DNA from: Ruminococcus sp.
GTDB taxonomy: Bacteria > Bacillota > Clostridia > Oscillospirales > Ruminococcaceae
Reading direction: 5' to 3'
Assembly (NCBI GenBank): GCA_017542475.1
Contig: JAFXXD010000029.1
Location: 1-43,195, forward strand
DNA: 43,195 nt
Shown here: piece by piece, positions 8,550 through 17,620 of the stretch
Layout: each line of letters opens with the position of its first letter
Position numbering within the stretch: position 1 is the stretch's first letter
Made by a program: the position numbers and the translations under genes
Notes under the pieces: generated by a model
Databases searched by the model: none
What the model was told of the DNA's origin: nothing
Seen by the model: the letters and a program-made list of their open reading frames with translations, nothing else

Positions 8550-8578
8550 ATTATACCATAAAGCCGAAAAAAAGTCTA
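8550..8578 (-). promoter_or_regulatory. Promoter of the SDR-HD operon
   Basis: Minus strand: TAGACT (8573-8578), 17-base spacer, TATAAT (8550-8555). The divergent exonuclease gene has a TATAAT at 8615-8620 but no good -35 box. Confidence 0.6.
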
Positions 8579-8644
8579 TTCACTTCTTGCTATTTTTGTC
8601 GGAATATGTTACTATATAATATAGTAAATTTCTGGAGGAAAGCT

Positions 8645-9397
8645 ATGAAATTCATCTCATGGAACGTAAACGGCTTCCGCGCGTGCCTTACGAAGGGCTT
8701 TGCGGACTTTTTCACGCAGGCGGACGCCGATATCTTCTGCATACAGGAAACAAAAATGCAGCCCGATCAGGCTGATTTCGCGCCCGAGGGCTACCACTGC
8801 TACTTCCACAGCGCGGAGAAGAAGGGCTACTCGGGAACAGCCATATTCACCAAGAAAGAGCCGCTCGCGGTCACATACGGGCTCAACGGCGAGCATCTCA
8901 ACGAGGGACGCGTCATCACCTGCGAGTATGCGGACTTCTACTTCGTGGGCTGTTATGTCCCGAACGCACAGGACGGCTTGAAGCGCATTGACTACCGTAT
9001 GGAGTTCGAGGACGCCATGCGCTCCTATCTCTCGGAGCTTGACAAGAAGAAGCCCATCGTGTACTGCGGCGACCTCAACGTCGCGCACAACGAGATAGAC
9101 CTCAAAAACCCCAAGTCCAACAGAGGCAATGCAGGCTTCTCCGACGAAGAGCGCGGCAAATTCACGGAGCTTCTCGCGGCTGGCTTTGCCGATACATACC
9201 GCACGCTTTATCCTGATGCGGCGGGCGTGTACTCGTGGTGGTCGTACCGCTTCAAGGCTCGCGAGAAGAACGCGGGCTGGCGTATCGACTACTTTGTGGT
9301 GTCCGAGCGGCTTATGGAGAAGGTCACGGATTCGCGCATACTCACCGACATCTACGGCAGCGACCACTGCCCTGTGGAGCTTGATATCGACCTGTAA
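8645..9397 (+). CDS. xth: Exodeoxyribonuclease III (AP endonuclease)
   Basis: This 250-residue enzyme of the exonuclease III family cuts DNA at abasic sites and removes 3' blocking groups in base-excision repair. It opens with the family motif S-W-N-V-N-G-F-R-A and has I-Q-E-T-K-M (metal-binding Glu), G-D-L-N-V-A-H-N and the C-terminal S-D-H-C-P-V motif with the catalytic Asp-His. The ATG at 8645 is chosen because GGAGG lies nine bases upstream; an earlier in-frame start at 8606 would place the promoter inside the gene. A perfect terminator follows. Confidence 0.96.
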   Translation: MKFISWNVNGFRACLTKGFADFFTQADADIFCIQETKMQPDQADFAPEGYHCYFHSAEKKGYSGTAIFTKKEPLAVTYGLNGEHLNEGRVITCEYADFYFVGCYVPNAQDGLKRIDYRMEFEDAMRSYLSELDKKKPIVYCGDLNVAHNEIDLKNPKSNRGNAGFSDEERGKFTELLAAGFADTYRTLYPDAAGVYSWWSYRFKAREKNAGWRIDYFVVSERLMEKVTDSRILTDIYGSDHCPVELDIDL

Positions 9398-9401
9398 CAA
9401 C

Positions 9402-9432
9402 AAAGGGACTGCAAAGCAGTCCCTTTAATTTT
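9402..9432. terminator. Bidirectional intrinsic terminator
   Basis: A perfect 11-bp stem (AAAGGGACTGC 9402-9412, complement 9416-9426) with a three-base loop and T-rich flanks on both strands. It ends the exonuclease gene and the convergent YGPP/radical SAM operon. Confidence 0.88.
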
Positions 9433-10504
9433 AGAAAAGTATGTCCTTGAAGCACACCTGCGGCTCGTGCCTGTCAAAGTCCCAGCTGTGGTAGGAATCG
9501 CCGTGACAGCGGTCTTTCTCCGAGCACGCCGAGCACTTCTCGTTCTCGTCGCAGAGGTTCTTGCGGAAGATCTTGAAGCCGTTCTCCCACACGTCCTTGA
9601 AGCGGTCGCGGAGGATATTTCCCTGAATGAACTCGGGACGGCGCTCGATATCGAGACAGGCGGTGATATCGCCGTTAGCCATAATGCTGGCGATGTAGGT
9701 ACCCGCCGTGCAGATATAGTACCAGTCGCGCACCTCGCGCTCGTACTCCATACCGAGGTAGTGGCTGCACCCGTAGGTCACGGGCTCGCCTTTGATTCGC
9801 ATATTGCGTATGTACTCGAACATATAGCGGTAATCGTCGGGCGTGAGCACCAGCTCGGGGTGCTGCTTTGCACGACCGATAGGCTCCATATTGATAATAC
9901 GCCACGAGTCGATGTCCATCTCGTTGAATATCTTGTAGAGATCGTCAAGCTGCCCTATATTCTGATGAGTGACTACCGTGGTAGCCTGTATCGCCTGAAA
10001 GCCTCCCTCGCGGATAAGGCATTCGATACCGTTCATAGCCTTCTTCCAGCCTCCGGGAGTACGGCGGAAGGCGTCGTGCGTCTCCTCGAGACCGTCAATG
10101 CTTATGGAAATGGTATTCATACCCACGCGCCTGAGCTCCTTGGCGACGTGCTCGTCGATGAGAGTGCCGTTGCTTGTCATGCCCCACTTGAAGCCGAGCT
10201 CGTGAGCATTGCCCATAATGTCGAAGAAGTCCTTGCGCAGGAGCGGCTCGCCGCCCGTGATACAGAGCATTTTCTTCTCCGTACCGAAGTCGCCCTTGAC
10301 CTCGGCGAGGAATTTCGCGTACTGCGCCGCAGTGAGCTCCTCGCTCGCAACGTCGCCGCAGCTGCTTCCGCAGTGGAGACATCTTTCGTTGCAGCGCATG
10401 GTCAGCTCGAGGAAGAGGTTGCGGAGCGTGGGCTTTACCATGAGCCCCGCGCGGTACGCCTCAAGCGTTTTCATATTGTCCTTTTTTACGTTTACGTCAA
10501 GCAT
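9431..10504 (-). CDS. Radical SAM/SPASM enzyme, predicted modifier of YGPP proteins
   Basis: This 357-residue protein has the radical SAM CxxxCxxC cluster (Cys38, Cys42, Cys45) and a G-G-E-P-L motif. Its C-terminal SPASM domain carries the seven-cysteine pattern expected for two auxiliary iron-sulfur clusters: Cys246, 265, 283, 318, 324, 327 and 333, plus Cys351. Characterised SPASM enzymes such as AnSME, sactisynthases and cyclophane-forming maturases modify peptides or proteins. The ATG lies three bases after the stop of the dockerin-YGPP gene, so it is the last gene of that operon. A second possible start is Met11. The substrate (the Tyr-Gly-Pro-Pro repeats of the two upstream genes) is inferred from the operon. 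It may belong to the NCBIfam group of radical SAM enzymes paired with a putative lipoprotein; this is from memory and not verified. Confidence 0.92.
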   Translation of the reverse strand: MLDVNVKKDNMKTLEAYRAGLMVKPTLRNLFLELTMRCNERCLHCGSSCGDVASEELTAAQYAKFLAEVKGDFGTEKKMLCITGGEPLLRKDFFDIMGNAHELGFKWGMTSNGTLIDEHVAKELRRVGMNTISISIDGLEETHDAFRRTPGGWKKAMNGIECLIREGGFQAIQATTVVTHQNIGQLDDLYKIFNEMDIDSWRIINMEPIGRAKQHPELVLTPDDYRYMFEYIRNMRIKGEPVTYGCSHYLGMEYEREVRDWYYICTAGTYIASIMANGDITACLDIERRPEFIQGNILRDRFKDVWENGFKIFRKNLCDENEKCSACSEKDRCHGDSYHSWDFDRHEPQVCFKDILF

Positions 10505-10507
10505 ATC

Positions 10508-11212
10508 TTAATCCTCGGCAGTTTCATCGACCTCTGGAACGGCGGTCGTCTCGGTATTTCTCATCATCGCAGGCGGACCGTACACCGTGGTAAATGTGGT
10601 CTCGGTGTCGCCGATGGGGTCTTCATACGGAGCTGTGGTAGTTGCAGTCTGCTGCTCGAACCACGCAGGCGGACCGTATACAGATGCATAGTTATTTTCG
10701 GTGGTAGTAGTAACATCGGGCTCGTCGTTAATGTCGGGCACGCCGATGACCTTGTCCCTGCCGAGCAGATACCTGTTCATCAGAACGAGGTCAGCGACAG
10801 TCAGAATACCGTCCTCGTTGATGTCGGCTGCTCTGTCATAGTATACGGAGTAGTTAGCCTTAGAGAACAGCTTGCGCATATTTATGAGGTCGAAGCTGTC
10901 AACAACGCCGTCGAAGTTCATATCGCCCGTCGCTATCGGCGGACCGTAGGCAGGCTGCGGTATTACCTCAGTCACTTCTGTGGTAGTCTCCTCGGGGACA
11001 GCAGTAGTCTCCGTAGTCCACGCAGGCATAGGACCGTAATCGGGCTGAGGAACAGGCTCCTCAAAGGTCGTGGTCTCGTAGTAAGCAGGCGGACCGTACA
11101 CGTCCTGAATTTCCTCTTCAGACGGGTCATAAGCCGAAGCACCCATGGGTACGACATTCAGCGCAGCCGCGAAAACGGCAGCAGTAAGAGCGGTCTTATC
11201 GGTCTTTTTCAT
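10508..11212 (-). CDS. Secreted YGPP-repeat protein with central dockerin
   Basis: This 234-residue protein has a signal peptide (about 1-27, ending G-A-S-A) and five Y-G-P motifs: YGPP at residues 39, 89, 179 and 211 and a variant YGPM at 59. They are separated by Thr/Glu/Pro-rich linkers. A complete dockerin with two calcium-binding repeats (about 96-151, G-D-M-N-F-D-G and D-I-N-E-D-G) sits between the third and fourth motifs, so the product should bind a cohesin on a cellulosome scaffold or the cell wall. Its first dozen residues share K-T-A-L-T-A-A with the neighbouring lipoprotein. AAAGGAG precedes the ATG. I infer that the repeats are substrates of the adjacent radical SAM enzyme before export. 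No catalytic domain is present. Confidence 0.9.
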   Translation of the reverse strand: MKKTDKTALTAAVFAAALNVVPMGASAYDPSEEEIQDVYGPPAYYETTTFEEPVPQPDYGPMPAWTTETTAVPEETTTEVTEVIPQPAYGPPIATGDMNFDGVVDSFDLINMRKLFSKANYSVYYDRAADINEDGILTVADLVLMNRYLLGRDKVIGVPDINDEPDVTTTTENNYASVYGPPAWFEQQTATTTAPYEDPIGDTETTFTTVYGPPAMMRNTETTAVPEVDETAED

Positions 11213-11234
11213 ATGTCATAGCTCCTTTCGTATG

Positions 11235-11630
11235 TCAGTCTTCAACAGCACTGGGAGGACCGTACACAAACTGCATATCTATCGGCTTGGTCGTTGTATC
11301 GGTGCTCACTTCGGTGACAGTCTCGGCAGTAGTCTCCTCAGGGAGGATATCTATCTGCGTCGTGACCACAGTCGGGTCTTCATCCATAGTCGGCGGCGGA
11401 CCGTACACGTCCTGCGGCTCTTCGGTCTCGGGCACATAGGCAGGCGGCGGACCGTACTCTGTCTGCAAGAGCGGGGGCTCGTCAGTTGCAACAGTTGCGG
11501 CGGGTCCGTCCGTATCGGGCGGACCGTAGGCTGTCTGCGGGTAGCACGACGTCAGCGTGACCGCGGCAGTCATAGACACAGCTGCGGTCAGCATAGCGGC
11601 TGTCAATGCAGTTTTTCTTGTGTGTTTCAT
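11235..11630 (-). CDS. YGPP-repeat putative lipoprotein
   Basis: This 131-residue protein has a signal peptide ending in a lipobox-like T-L-T-S-C, with Cys29 as the predicted lipidated residue. The rest is low-complexity and rich in Thr, Pro, Glu and Asp. It contains four exact YGPP motifs at residues 35, 59, 76 and 123, each preceded by a small, hydrophobic or acidic residue (A, E, V, V). The N-terminus resembles that of the dockerin-YGPP protein 22 bases downstream. It is the first gene of the operon, about 30 bases after the predicted transcription start; its ribosome binding site (GGGATG) is weak. It looks like a scaffold for a repeated modification rather than an enzyme. Confidence 0.85.
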   Translation of the reverse strand: MKHTRKTALTAAMLTAAVSMTAAVTLTSCYPQTAYGPPDTDGPAATVATDEPPLLQTEYGPPPAYVPETEEPQDVYGPPPTMDEDPTVVTTQIDILPEETTAETVTEVSTDTTTKPIDMQFVYGPPSAVED

Positions 11631-11665
11631 TTAATCATCCCATTTGTATCAATATACTTACTATT

Positions 11666-11694
11666 AGTATAACACTGCAGCCGTATAATGTCAA
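11666..11694 (-). promoter_or_regulatory. Promoter of the YGPP/radical SAM operon
   Basis: Minus strand: perfect TTGACA (11689-11694), 17-base spacer, TATACT (11666-11671). It starts four bases after the uvrA stop codon, so the operon is separate from uvrA although read-through is possible. Confidence 0.78.
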
Positions 11695-11697
11695 CAA

Positions 11698-14529
11698 TTA
11701 TTTTCCATTTGAAAGATAACTTTTCAGATATTGTCCCGTATAGGACTTCTTACACTTTGCGACCTCCTCGGGCGTACCCTCGGCAACTATCAGACCTCCG
11801 CCGTCACCGCCCTCGGGACCGAGGTCTATGATGTGGTCGGCGACCTTTATGACGTTGAGGTTGTGCTCGATCACGAGAACGGTATTTCCTTGGTCGGTGA
11901 GCTCCTGCAATACGTCTATGAGCCTGTGGACGTCAGCCGTATGAAGACCTGTTGTCGGCTCGTCAAGGATGTAGATAGTCCGCCCCGTAGCCCTTTTCGA
12001 GAGCTCAGTCGAGAGCTTCACACGCTGAGCCTCACCGCCCGAGAGAGTAGTCGCGGGCTGACCAATTTTGATATAGCCGAGCCCGACGTCCTGCAACGTT
12101 TTAAGCTTTCGTGCTATCTTGGGCAGATGCTCGAAGAACTCCACGCCCTCGTCAACGGTCATTTCGAGCACGTCGTATATCGACTTGCCCTTGTAGTGGA
12201 CCTCAAGTGTCTCACGGTTGTAGCGTTTGCCCTTGCAGACCTCGCAGGGCACATAGATATCTGGCAGGAAGTGCATTTCTATCTTGATGATACCGTCGCC
12301 CTCGCAGGCTTCACAGCGGCCGCCCTTCACATTGAAGCTGAATCTCCCTGCTGCATAGCCATGAGCCTTCGCATCGGGGGTCTGAGCGAAGAGGTCGCGG
12401 ATATCGTTGAATACGCCTGTATATGTCGCAGGATTCGAGCGCGGAGTGCGTCCTATCGGCGACTGGTCGATGCATATGACCTTATCGAGCTCGTCAATGC
12501 CGTCCATAGACTCAAACTGTCCCGCACGTATCTTCGCACGGTTGAGCTTGGCGGCGAGGTGCTTGTAGATTATCTCGTTGACGAGGCTGGACTTGCCGCT
12601 TCCCGACACGCCCGTAACGCAGACAAGCTTGCCGAGCGGAATCGTCACGTCTATGTTTTTGAGGTTGTGCTCGGTCGCTCCGTGCACGGTCAGGAAACTG
12701 CCATTGCCCTCGCGGCGCTTGTCGGGGAGCGGTATACGCTTCCGTCCGCTGAGGTACTGACCCGTTATAGAATCCTTACATTTGAGGAGCTTGTCCACAG
12801 TCCCCGCAAATACGATATTGCCGCCGTTCACGCCCGCACCCGGACCTATGTCCACGATGTAGTCGGCGGCGAGCATGGTGTCGTCGTCGTGCTCGACCAC
12901 TATCAGCGTGTTGCCGAGGTCGCGCAGACGCTTCAGCGTGGCTATGAGCTTGTCGTTGTCGCGCTGGTGCAGACCTATGCTTGGCTCGTCGAGGATATAC
13001 AGCACGCCGACAAGCGACGAGCCTATCTGCGTGGCAAGGCGGATGCGCTGGCTCTCACCGCCCGAGAGAGTACCCGCGGCACGTGACAGCGTGAGGTATT
13101 CGAGCCCGACGCTTTTGAGGAAGCCGAGGCGCTCCTTTATCTCCTTGATAATGCGCTCGCCGATGAAGGTCTCGTGCTGGGTTAGCTTCAGTCCCTCGAA
13201 GAAATCGAGCCCGTTCTTGACCGAGAGATCGGTGACCTCGCTTATGTTTTTCCCTCCGACAGTGACCGCGAGGTACTCGTCGCGCAGCCTTTTTCCCTTG
13301 CAGACGGGGCACTCGACCTCGCTCATACACTCCTCGATGTCGTTGCGGGAGTAGTCGCTGTTGGTTTCGCGGTAGCGGCGTTCGAGGTTATTGATAACGC
13401 CTTCGAATGGAGTTCTGTACGTGCCGCCGCCGAGCGACTTCGGGCGCTTCAGTTCGAGCGTTTCGTCGCCTGTACCGTAGAGGAAGTAGCTGAGCTGCTT
13501 CTCTGTCAGCTCCCTTACAGGCACATCGAGCGGCACTCCGTACTTCTCGGAGATAGCACGGTAGTACATCAGCGAAATGGACGTTTCGTCGAGATTGTTC
13601 CAGCCGCTTGCCTTGATAGCTCCGCCCTCGATGGTGAAGTCCTTGTTCGGGATTATGAGGTCGGGGTCGATGTGCTTGAACACGCCGAGACCCGTACACT
13701 TCGGGCAGGCTCCGACGGGATTGTTGAACGAGAACATCACGGGCTCGAGCTCGCCTATGCTGATATTGTGCTCGGGACAGGCGTAATTCTGTGAGAACAG
13801 CATCTCCTCGCCGTCAATGACGTCCACGAGAGCCAGTCCCTCCGTGAGCTTGAACACGGTTTCGAGACTGTCTGTGATACGAGACTCGATACCCTCCTTG
13901 ATGACGATACGGTCGACGACAATTTCGATGTTGTGCTTCTTATTCTTGTCGAGCTTTATCTCCTCCGCGAGCTCGTACATAATACCGTCAACGCGCACGC
14001 GGACAAATCCCGACCTCCTCGCGGAATCGAGCTCCTTCGTGTACTGCCCCTTGCGGTTGCGTACTATCGGCGCGAGCAGCTGGAGCTTCGTGCCCGCGGG
14101 GAGCTCCATTATCGTATCTACTATCTGGTCTATGCTCTGCTGTGATATCTCGCGTCCGCATATCGGACAGTGCGGCACGCCTATCCTTGCATAGAGCAGG
14201 CGCAGGTAGTCGTATATCTCGGTGACTGTTCCCACCGTAGAACGCGGGTTCTTCGAGGTAGTCTTCTGGTCAATGGAAATGGCGGGCGACAGACCCTCAA
14301 TGCTGTCAACATCGGGCTTTTCCATCTGTCCGAGGAACATTCTCGCGTATGAAGAAAGGCTCTCAATGTAGCGGCGCTGACCGTCGGCGTATATGGTGTC
14401 GAAGGCGAGTGACGACTTGCCCGAGCCCGATAGTCCCGTCATAACGATGAGCCTGTCTCGCGGGAGCTCAAGGTCTATGTTTTTGAGGTTGTTGGCGCGG
14501 GCGCCCTTGATGATTATTTTGTCTATCAT
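11698..14529 (-). CDS. uvrA: UvrA, excinuclease ABC subunit A
   Basis: This 943-residue damage-sensing ATPase of nucleotide excision repair loads UvrB at lesions. It has two ABC ATPase modules: a first Walker A (G-L-S-G-S-G-K-S-S) near residue 32, and a second (G-V-S-G-S-G-K-S-S) with its own L-S-G-G-E signature. CxxC zinc-finger motifs are present, including C-E-A-C ... C-E-V-C in the second half. The ATG at 14529 has AAGGAGA six bases upstream; an in-frame start eight codons earlier lacks a site. uvrB lies 106 bases upstream in the same direction, so both are probably one unit, with a small palindromic repeat in between. Confidence 0.98.
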   Translation of the reverse strand: MIDKIIIKGARANNLKNIDLELPRDRLIVMTGLSGSGKSSLAFDTIYADGQRRYIESLSSYARMFLGQMEKPDVDSIEGLSPAISIDQKTTSKNPRSTVGTVTEIYDYLRLLYARIGVPHCPICGREISQQSIDQIVDTIMELPAGTKLQLLAPIVRNRKGQYTKELDSARRSGFVRVRVDGIMYELAEEIKLDKNKKHNIEIVVDRIVIKEGIESRITDSLETVFKLTEGLALVDVIDGEEMLFSQNYACPEHNISIGELEPVMFSFNNPVGACPKCTGLGVFKHIDPDLIIPNKDFTIEGGAIKASGWNNLDETSISLMYYRAISEKYGVPLDVPVRELTEKQLSYFLYGTGDETLELKRPKSLGGGTYRTPFEGVINNLERRYRETNSDYSRNDIEECMSEVECPVCKGKRLRDEYLAVTVGGKNISEVTDLSVKNGLDFFEGLKLTQHETFIGERIIKEIKERLGFLKSVGLEYLTLSRAAGTLSGGESQRIRLATQIGSSLVGVLYILDEPSIGLHQRDNDKLIATLKRLRDLGNTLIVVEHDDDTMLAADYIVDIGPGAGVNGGNIVFAGTVDKLLKCKDSITGQYLSGRKRIPLPDKRREGNGSFLTVHGATEHNLKNIDVTIPLGKLVCVTGVSGSGKSSLVNEIIYKHLAAKLNRAKIRAGQFESMDGIDELDKVICIDQSPIGRTPRSNPATYTGVFNDIRDLFAQTPDAKAHGYAAGRFSFNVKGGRCEACEGDGIIKIEMHFLPDIYVPCEVCKGKRYNRETLEVHYKGKSIYDVLEMTVDEGVEFFEHLPKIARKLKTLQDVGLGYIKIGQPATTLSGGEAQRVKLSTELSKRATGRTIYILDEPTTGLHTADVHRLIDVLQELTDQGNTVLVIEHNLNVIKVADHIIDLGPEGGDGGGLIVAEGTPEEVAKCKKSYTGQYLKSYLSNGK

Positions 14530-14553
14530 AAAATCTCCTTGAAAATGTAACAA

Positions 14554-14621
14554 TGTAGGGGCGCATTCCGTGCGCCCGAAAGATTCTCGGTCGCTGCGGG
14601 CGAGCGGAACTCGCCCCTACA
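14554..14621. repeat. Short palindromic intergenic repeat between uvrB and uvrA
   Basis: A 68-base element bounded by the perfect inverted repeat TGTAGGGGCG (14554-14563) and CGCCCCTACA (14612-14621), with further internal GC-rich complementarity. It resembles small dispersed palindromic elements often seen between genes of Clostridia. It contains no reading frame. Confidence 0.7.
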
Positions 14622-14635
14622 GTTTTATCGGGAAA

Positions 14636-16597
14636 TCATTCTCCCTGTAATTCCTTTATCTTATCCCGCAGATACGCGGCGTGCTCGAATTCGAGCAGCT
14701 TCGCGGCGTTTTTCATCTCAAACGTGAGCTTGTCTATGAGCTGCTGCTTTTCCGAGCCCGAGAGCTTCTTCTTATTGAGCCGCTTTTCGAGCTTCGGCTT
14801 CGAGGTTATCTCCAGCACGTCGCGGACGTCCTTGATTATCGTCTTCGGGACTATGCCGTGCTCCTCGTTGAACTTGGTCTGTACGGCACGGCGTCGCTCG
14901 GTCTCGGTGATAGCGCGCTCCATAGAGCCTGTCACCGTATCCGCGTACATTATGACCTGTCCCGAGGCGTTACGCGCGGCACGTCCGATAGTCTGTATAA
15001 GGGAAGTCTCACTGCGCAGGAAGCCCTCCTTGTCCGCGTCGAGGATAGCGATAAGGCTCACCTCGGGGATATCGAGACCCTCACGGAGCAGGTTGATACC
15101 GACAAGCACGTCGAAAACGCCGTTTCGCAGGTCCTTGATTATCTCCATACGCTCGATGGTGTCGATATCGTGATGGAGGTAGCGCACCTTCACGCCCAGC
15201 CCTTCGTAGTAGGAGGTTAGGTCCTCAGCCATTTTCTTGGTCAGCGTCGTGACGAGGACTCGCTCGTGCCGTTCCACGCGCTCGTTTATCTCGGACAGCA
15301 GGTCGTCTACCTGTCCCTGTGTGGGCTTGACGATTATTTCAGGGTCAACAAGTCCCGTCGGACGAATGAGCTGCTCGACTATGGTATTCGTCTTTTCGCG
15401 CTCTATCTGACCGGGTGTAGCACTGACGTATATCGCCTGATGAATATGCGCGTTGAACTCGTCGAAGTTGAGCGGGCGGTTGTCCATAGCGCTCGGCAGA
15501 CGGAAGCCGTAGTCTACAAGGGTGGTCTTTCTCGCGCGGTCGCCCGCATACATCGCACGCACCTGCGGGAGCGTAACGTGGCTCTCGTCCACTATGAGGA
15601 GGAAGTCCTCGGGGAAGTGGTCCATAAGCGTGAGGGGAGTGCTTCCCGCGGGACGTCCCGCCAGCACACGCGAGTAGTTCTCAACGCCCGAGCAGTAGCC
15701 GACCTCGCGTATCATCTCCATATCGTAGTGGGTGCGCTGTTCGATACGCTGAGCCTCGATGAGCTTGTTGTTCTTCTGGAACCAGTCTATTCTCTCGGCG
15801 AGCTCGCGGTCTATCTCTTTCAGTGCGGATTCGAGCTTGTCGTCGCCGACAACGTAGTGCGAGGCGGGGAAAATAGCCGCATGGCTGACAGTCGCCTTCA
15901 CCTCGCCCGTGACAACGTTAATCTCGGAGATACGGTCTATCTCATCGCCGAAGTATTCAACACGGACAGCTGTATCGCTCGACCGTGCGGGGAAAATTTC
16001 GACTACGTCGCCGCGCACTCTGAACCTGTTTCGCTCAAAGGCAACGTCGTTGCGCTCATAGCGTATGCGCACGAGCTCGGAGATGAGCTGGTCGCGCGGC
16101 TTTTCGGCTCCCTGACGAATGGACACGCACATAGAGCGGTACTCATCAGGGCTTCCGAGGGAGTATATGCACGACACGCTCGCCACGATGATTACGTCCC
16201 TGCGCTCGGCAAGGGCAGTGGTCGCGGAGTGGCGGAGCTTGTCTATCTCGTCGTTTATCGAGGAATCCTTCTCAATGTAGCTGTCAGTCGAGGGCACATA
16301 CGCCTCGGGCTGGTAGTAGTCGTAGTAGGAGACGAAGTATTCGACGGCATTTTCGGGGAAGAATTCGCGGAACTCCGAGCATAGCTGTGCCGCCAGTATC
16401 TTATTGTGTGCGAGTACGAGCGTTGGCTTATTCACACGGGCGATGACGTTAGCCATTGTGAAGGTCTTGCCCGAGCCAGTAACGCCGAGCAGGATCTGCT
16501 CCTTTCTGCCCGATTCTATGCCGCTTACGAGCTTATCTATAGCCTGCGGCTGGTCGCCTGCGGGCGCATAATCCGAGTGGAGAATAAAGTGGTCCAT
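14636..16597 (-). CDS. uvrB: UvrB, excinuclease ABC subunit B
   Basis: This 653-residue DNA helicase-like subunit is loaded by UvrA and verifies the lesion before UvrC cuts. It has Walker A G-V-T-G-S-G-K-T, the [10 protein letters not shown] beta-hairpin that inserts between the DNA strands, helicase motifs including the D-E-S-H box, R-A-A-R-N motif VI, and a C-terminal UvrC-binding helix pair. The length is typical. GGAGG lies before the ATG. The promoter at 16632-16660 partly overlaps a possible LexA box. Confidence 0.98.
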   Translation of the reverse strand: MDHFILHSDYAPAGDQPQAIDKLVSGIESGRKEQILLGVTGSGKTFTMANVIARVNKPTLVLAHNKILAAQLCSEFREFFPENAVEYFVSYYDYYQPEAYVPSTDSYIEKDSSINDEIDKLRHSATTALAERRDVIIVASVSCIYSLGSPDEYRSMCVSIRQGAEKPRDQLISELVRIRYERNDVAFERNRFRVRGDVVEIFPARSSDTAVRVEYFGDEIDRISEINVVTGEVKATVSHAAIFPASHYVVGDDKLESALKEIDRELAERIDWFQKNNKLIEAQRIEQRTHYDMEMIREVGYCSGVENYSRVLAGRPAGSTPLTLMDHFPEDFLLIVDESHVTLPQVRAMYAGDRARKTTLVDYGFRLPSAMDNRPLNFDEFNAHIHQAIYVSATPGQIEREKTNTIVEQLIRPTGLVDPEIIVKPTQGQVDDLLSEINERVERHERVLVTTLTKKMAEDLTSYYEGLGVKVRYLHHDIDTIERMEIIKDLRNGVFDVLVGINLLREGLDIPEVSLIAILDADKEGFLRSETSLIQTIGRAARNASGQVIMYADTVTGSMERAITETERRRAVQTKFNEEHGIVPKTIIKDVRDVLEITSKPKLEKRLNKKKLSGSEKQQLIDKLTFEMKNAAKLLEFEHAAYLRDKIKELQGE

Positions 16598-16631
16598 AAT
16601 TACCTCCGTGGTGCGGTGAAGTTACTCTACT

Positions 16632-16660
16632 ATTATACCACAACTGTTTCAAAATAGCAA
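16632..16660 (-). promoter_or_regulatory. Promoter of uvrB-uvrA
   Basis: Minus strand: TTGCTA (16655-16660), 17-base spacer, TATAAT (16632-16637). The same -35 hexamer occurs at 41673. Confidence 0.65.
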
Positions 16661-16673
16661 GAACAAATTTTCG
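16660..16673 (-). promoter_or_regulatory. Possible LexA (SOS) box at uvrB
   Basis: The minus-strand sequence CGAAAATTTGTTCT matches 11 of 14 positions of the Bacillus-type SOS box (CGAACRNRYGTTYC). It touches the -35 box of the uvrB promoter, where a repressor would block RNA polymerase. uvrBA is LexA-controlled in Bacillus subtilis. Confidence 0.4.
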
Positions 16674-16674
16674 C

Positions 16675-17490
16675 TCAGCGTTTTCCGCGGCAAACCTGCC
16701 AGAACGCCACAGCCGAAGCCGCCGCCACATTCAGCGAATCCACCTCGTTGGACATCGGTATGCATATCGTGTAGTCGGCGGCGGAGATAGTCTGCTCGGA
16801 CAGCCCGTCGCCCTCCGCTCCGAGAATGACCGCGAGCCTTTCCTCGGAGTTGAGCCGCTCGTCGTCGATGTCAACGCTGTCCTCGACGAGAGCCATAGCC
16901 GACGTCTTGAAGCCCATACCGTGCAGGAGCTCCGTATCCGTGAGAGCACCGCTAAAATACGTCCACGGCACTTGGAAAACCGTACCCATACTCACGCGCG
17001 AGGAGCGCCGATAGAGCGGGTCGGAGCAGGTATCGGTCAGCAGTACAGCCTCCATACCGAGAGCCGCCGCCGAACGGAATATTGCACCGACATTGGTCGG
17101 ATTAACTACGTTTTCGAGGACGGCTATCCTGCGGGCTCCGCGGCATATCTCCTCGGGGGCGGGCAGGGGACGCCTTCTCATCGCGCAGATAGCTCCGCGA
17201 ATGAGCCTGAAGCCAGTAAGCTCGGTTATTGTATCGCTGTCAGAGGTGTAAACAGTTACTCCCGCCGCCTCTATGACCTCGGCGGCTTCTCCTGTGATGT
17301 CGCGGCGCTCGCAGAGAATGGATATCGGCTCATAGCCGCCGCGCAGGGCACGCTGTATCACCTTCGGGCTCTCGGCGAGAAAAACGCCTGTGTCAGGCTC
17401 GAACCAATGGAGGAGCTGCGTCTCCCTCTGAGGTCGGTACATACCGAGCTCGGGAGCATTTATGTCAGTAAATTCAATTATTTCGGGCAT
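16675..17490 (-). CDS. TrmH/SpoU-family RNA 2'-O-methyltransferase
   Basis: This 271-residue SPOUT methyltransferase uses S-adenosylmethionine to methylate a ribose in rRNA or tRNA. An N-terminal substrate-binding region (1-110) precedes the SpoU domain with its three motifs: N-P-T-N-V-G-A-I-F-R-S near residue 130, L-A-V-I-L-G-A-E-G-D-G-L-S near 220, and I-P-M-S-N-E-V-D-S-L-N-V-A-A-A near 245. The deep C-terminal knot is complete. Target nucleotide unknown. A promoter lies at 17522-17550. It is upstream of uvrB in the same direction, with no clear terminator between them. Confidence 0.9.
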   Translation of the reverse strand: MPEIIEFTDINAPELGMYRPQRETQLLHWFEPDTGVFLAESPKVIQRALRGGYEPISILCERRDITGEAAEVIEAAGVTVYTSDSDTITELTGFRLIRGAICAMRRRPLPAPEEICRGARRIAVLENVVNPTNVGAIFRSAAALGMEAVLLTDTCSDPLYRRSSRVSMGTVFQVPWTYFSGALTDTELLHGMGFKTSAMALVEDSVDIDDERLNSEERLAVILGAEGDGLSEQTISAADYTICIPMSNEVDSLNVAAASAVAFWQVCRGKR

Positions 17491-17521
17491 TATATCACCT
17501 TATTTGAATAGTATAGCTACA

Positions 17522-17550
17522 ATTATAACACAAACATTTTTTAATGTAAA
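17522..17550 (-). promoter_or_regulatory. Promoter of the TrmH-family gene
   Basis: Minus strand: TTTACA (17545-17550), 17-base spacer, TATAAT (17522-17527). On the plus strand a TATAAT at 17584-17589 may start the ABC transporter gene, but no well-spaced -35 was found. Confidence 0.68.
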
Positions 17551-17620
17551 CACTTAGTTGAGGAAGATTTGAGAAAAGGGGAATATAATGGCAGAGTAAT
17601 CTTATTTTGGAGGGTAATAT

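Noticed and set aside
9467-11221. A 584-codon open frame on the plus strand across the radical SAM and YGPP genes
   Set aside because: It is antisense to two well-supported genes, has no ribosome binding site, and its product looks like a random translation. It exists because codon use on the minus strand avoids stops in that frame.
11235-11630. YGPP repeats as simple low-complexity linker of no significance
   Set aside because: The motif is exact in eight of nine copies while the linkers vary, and it occurs in both genes next to the radical SAM enzyme.
11731-13086. A 451-codon open frame antisense to uvrA
   Set aside because: It lies fully inside uvrA, whose motifs are unmistakable. The same applies to the long frame at 15266-16384 antisense to uvrB and 31144-32223 antisense to the MORN gene.
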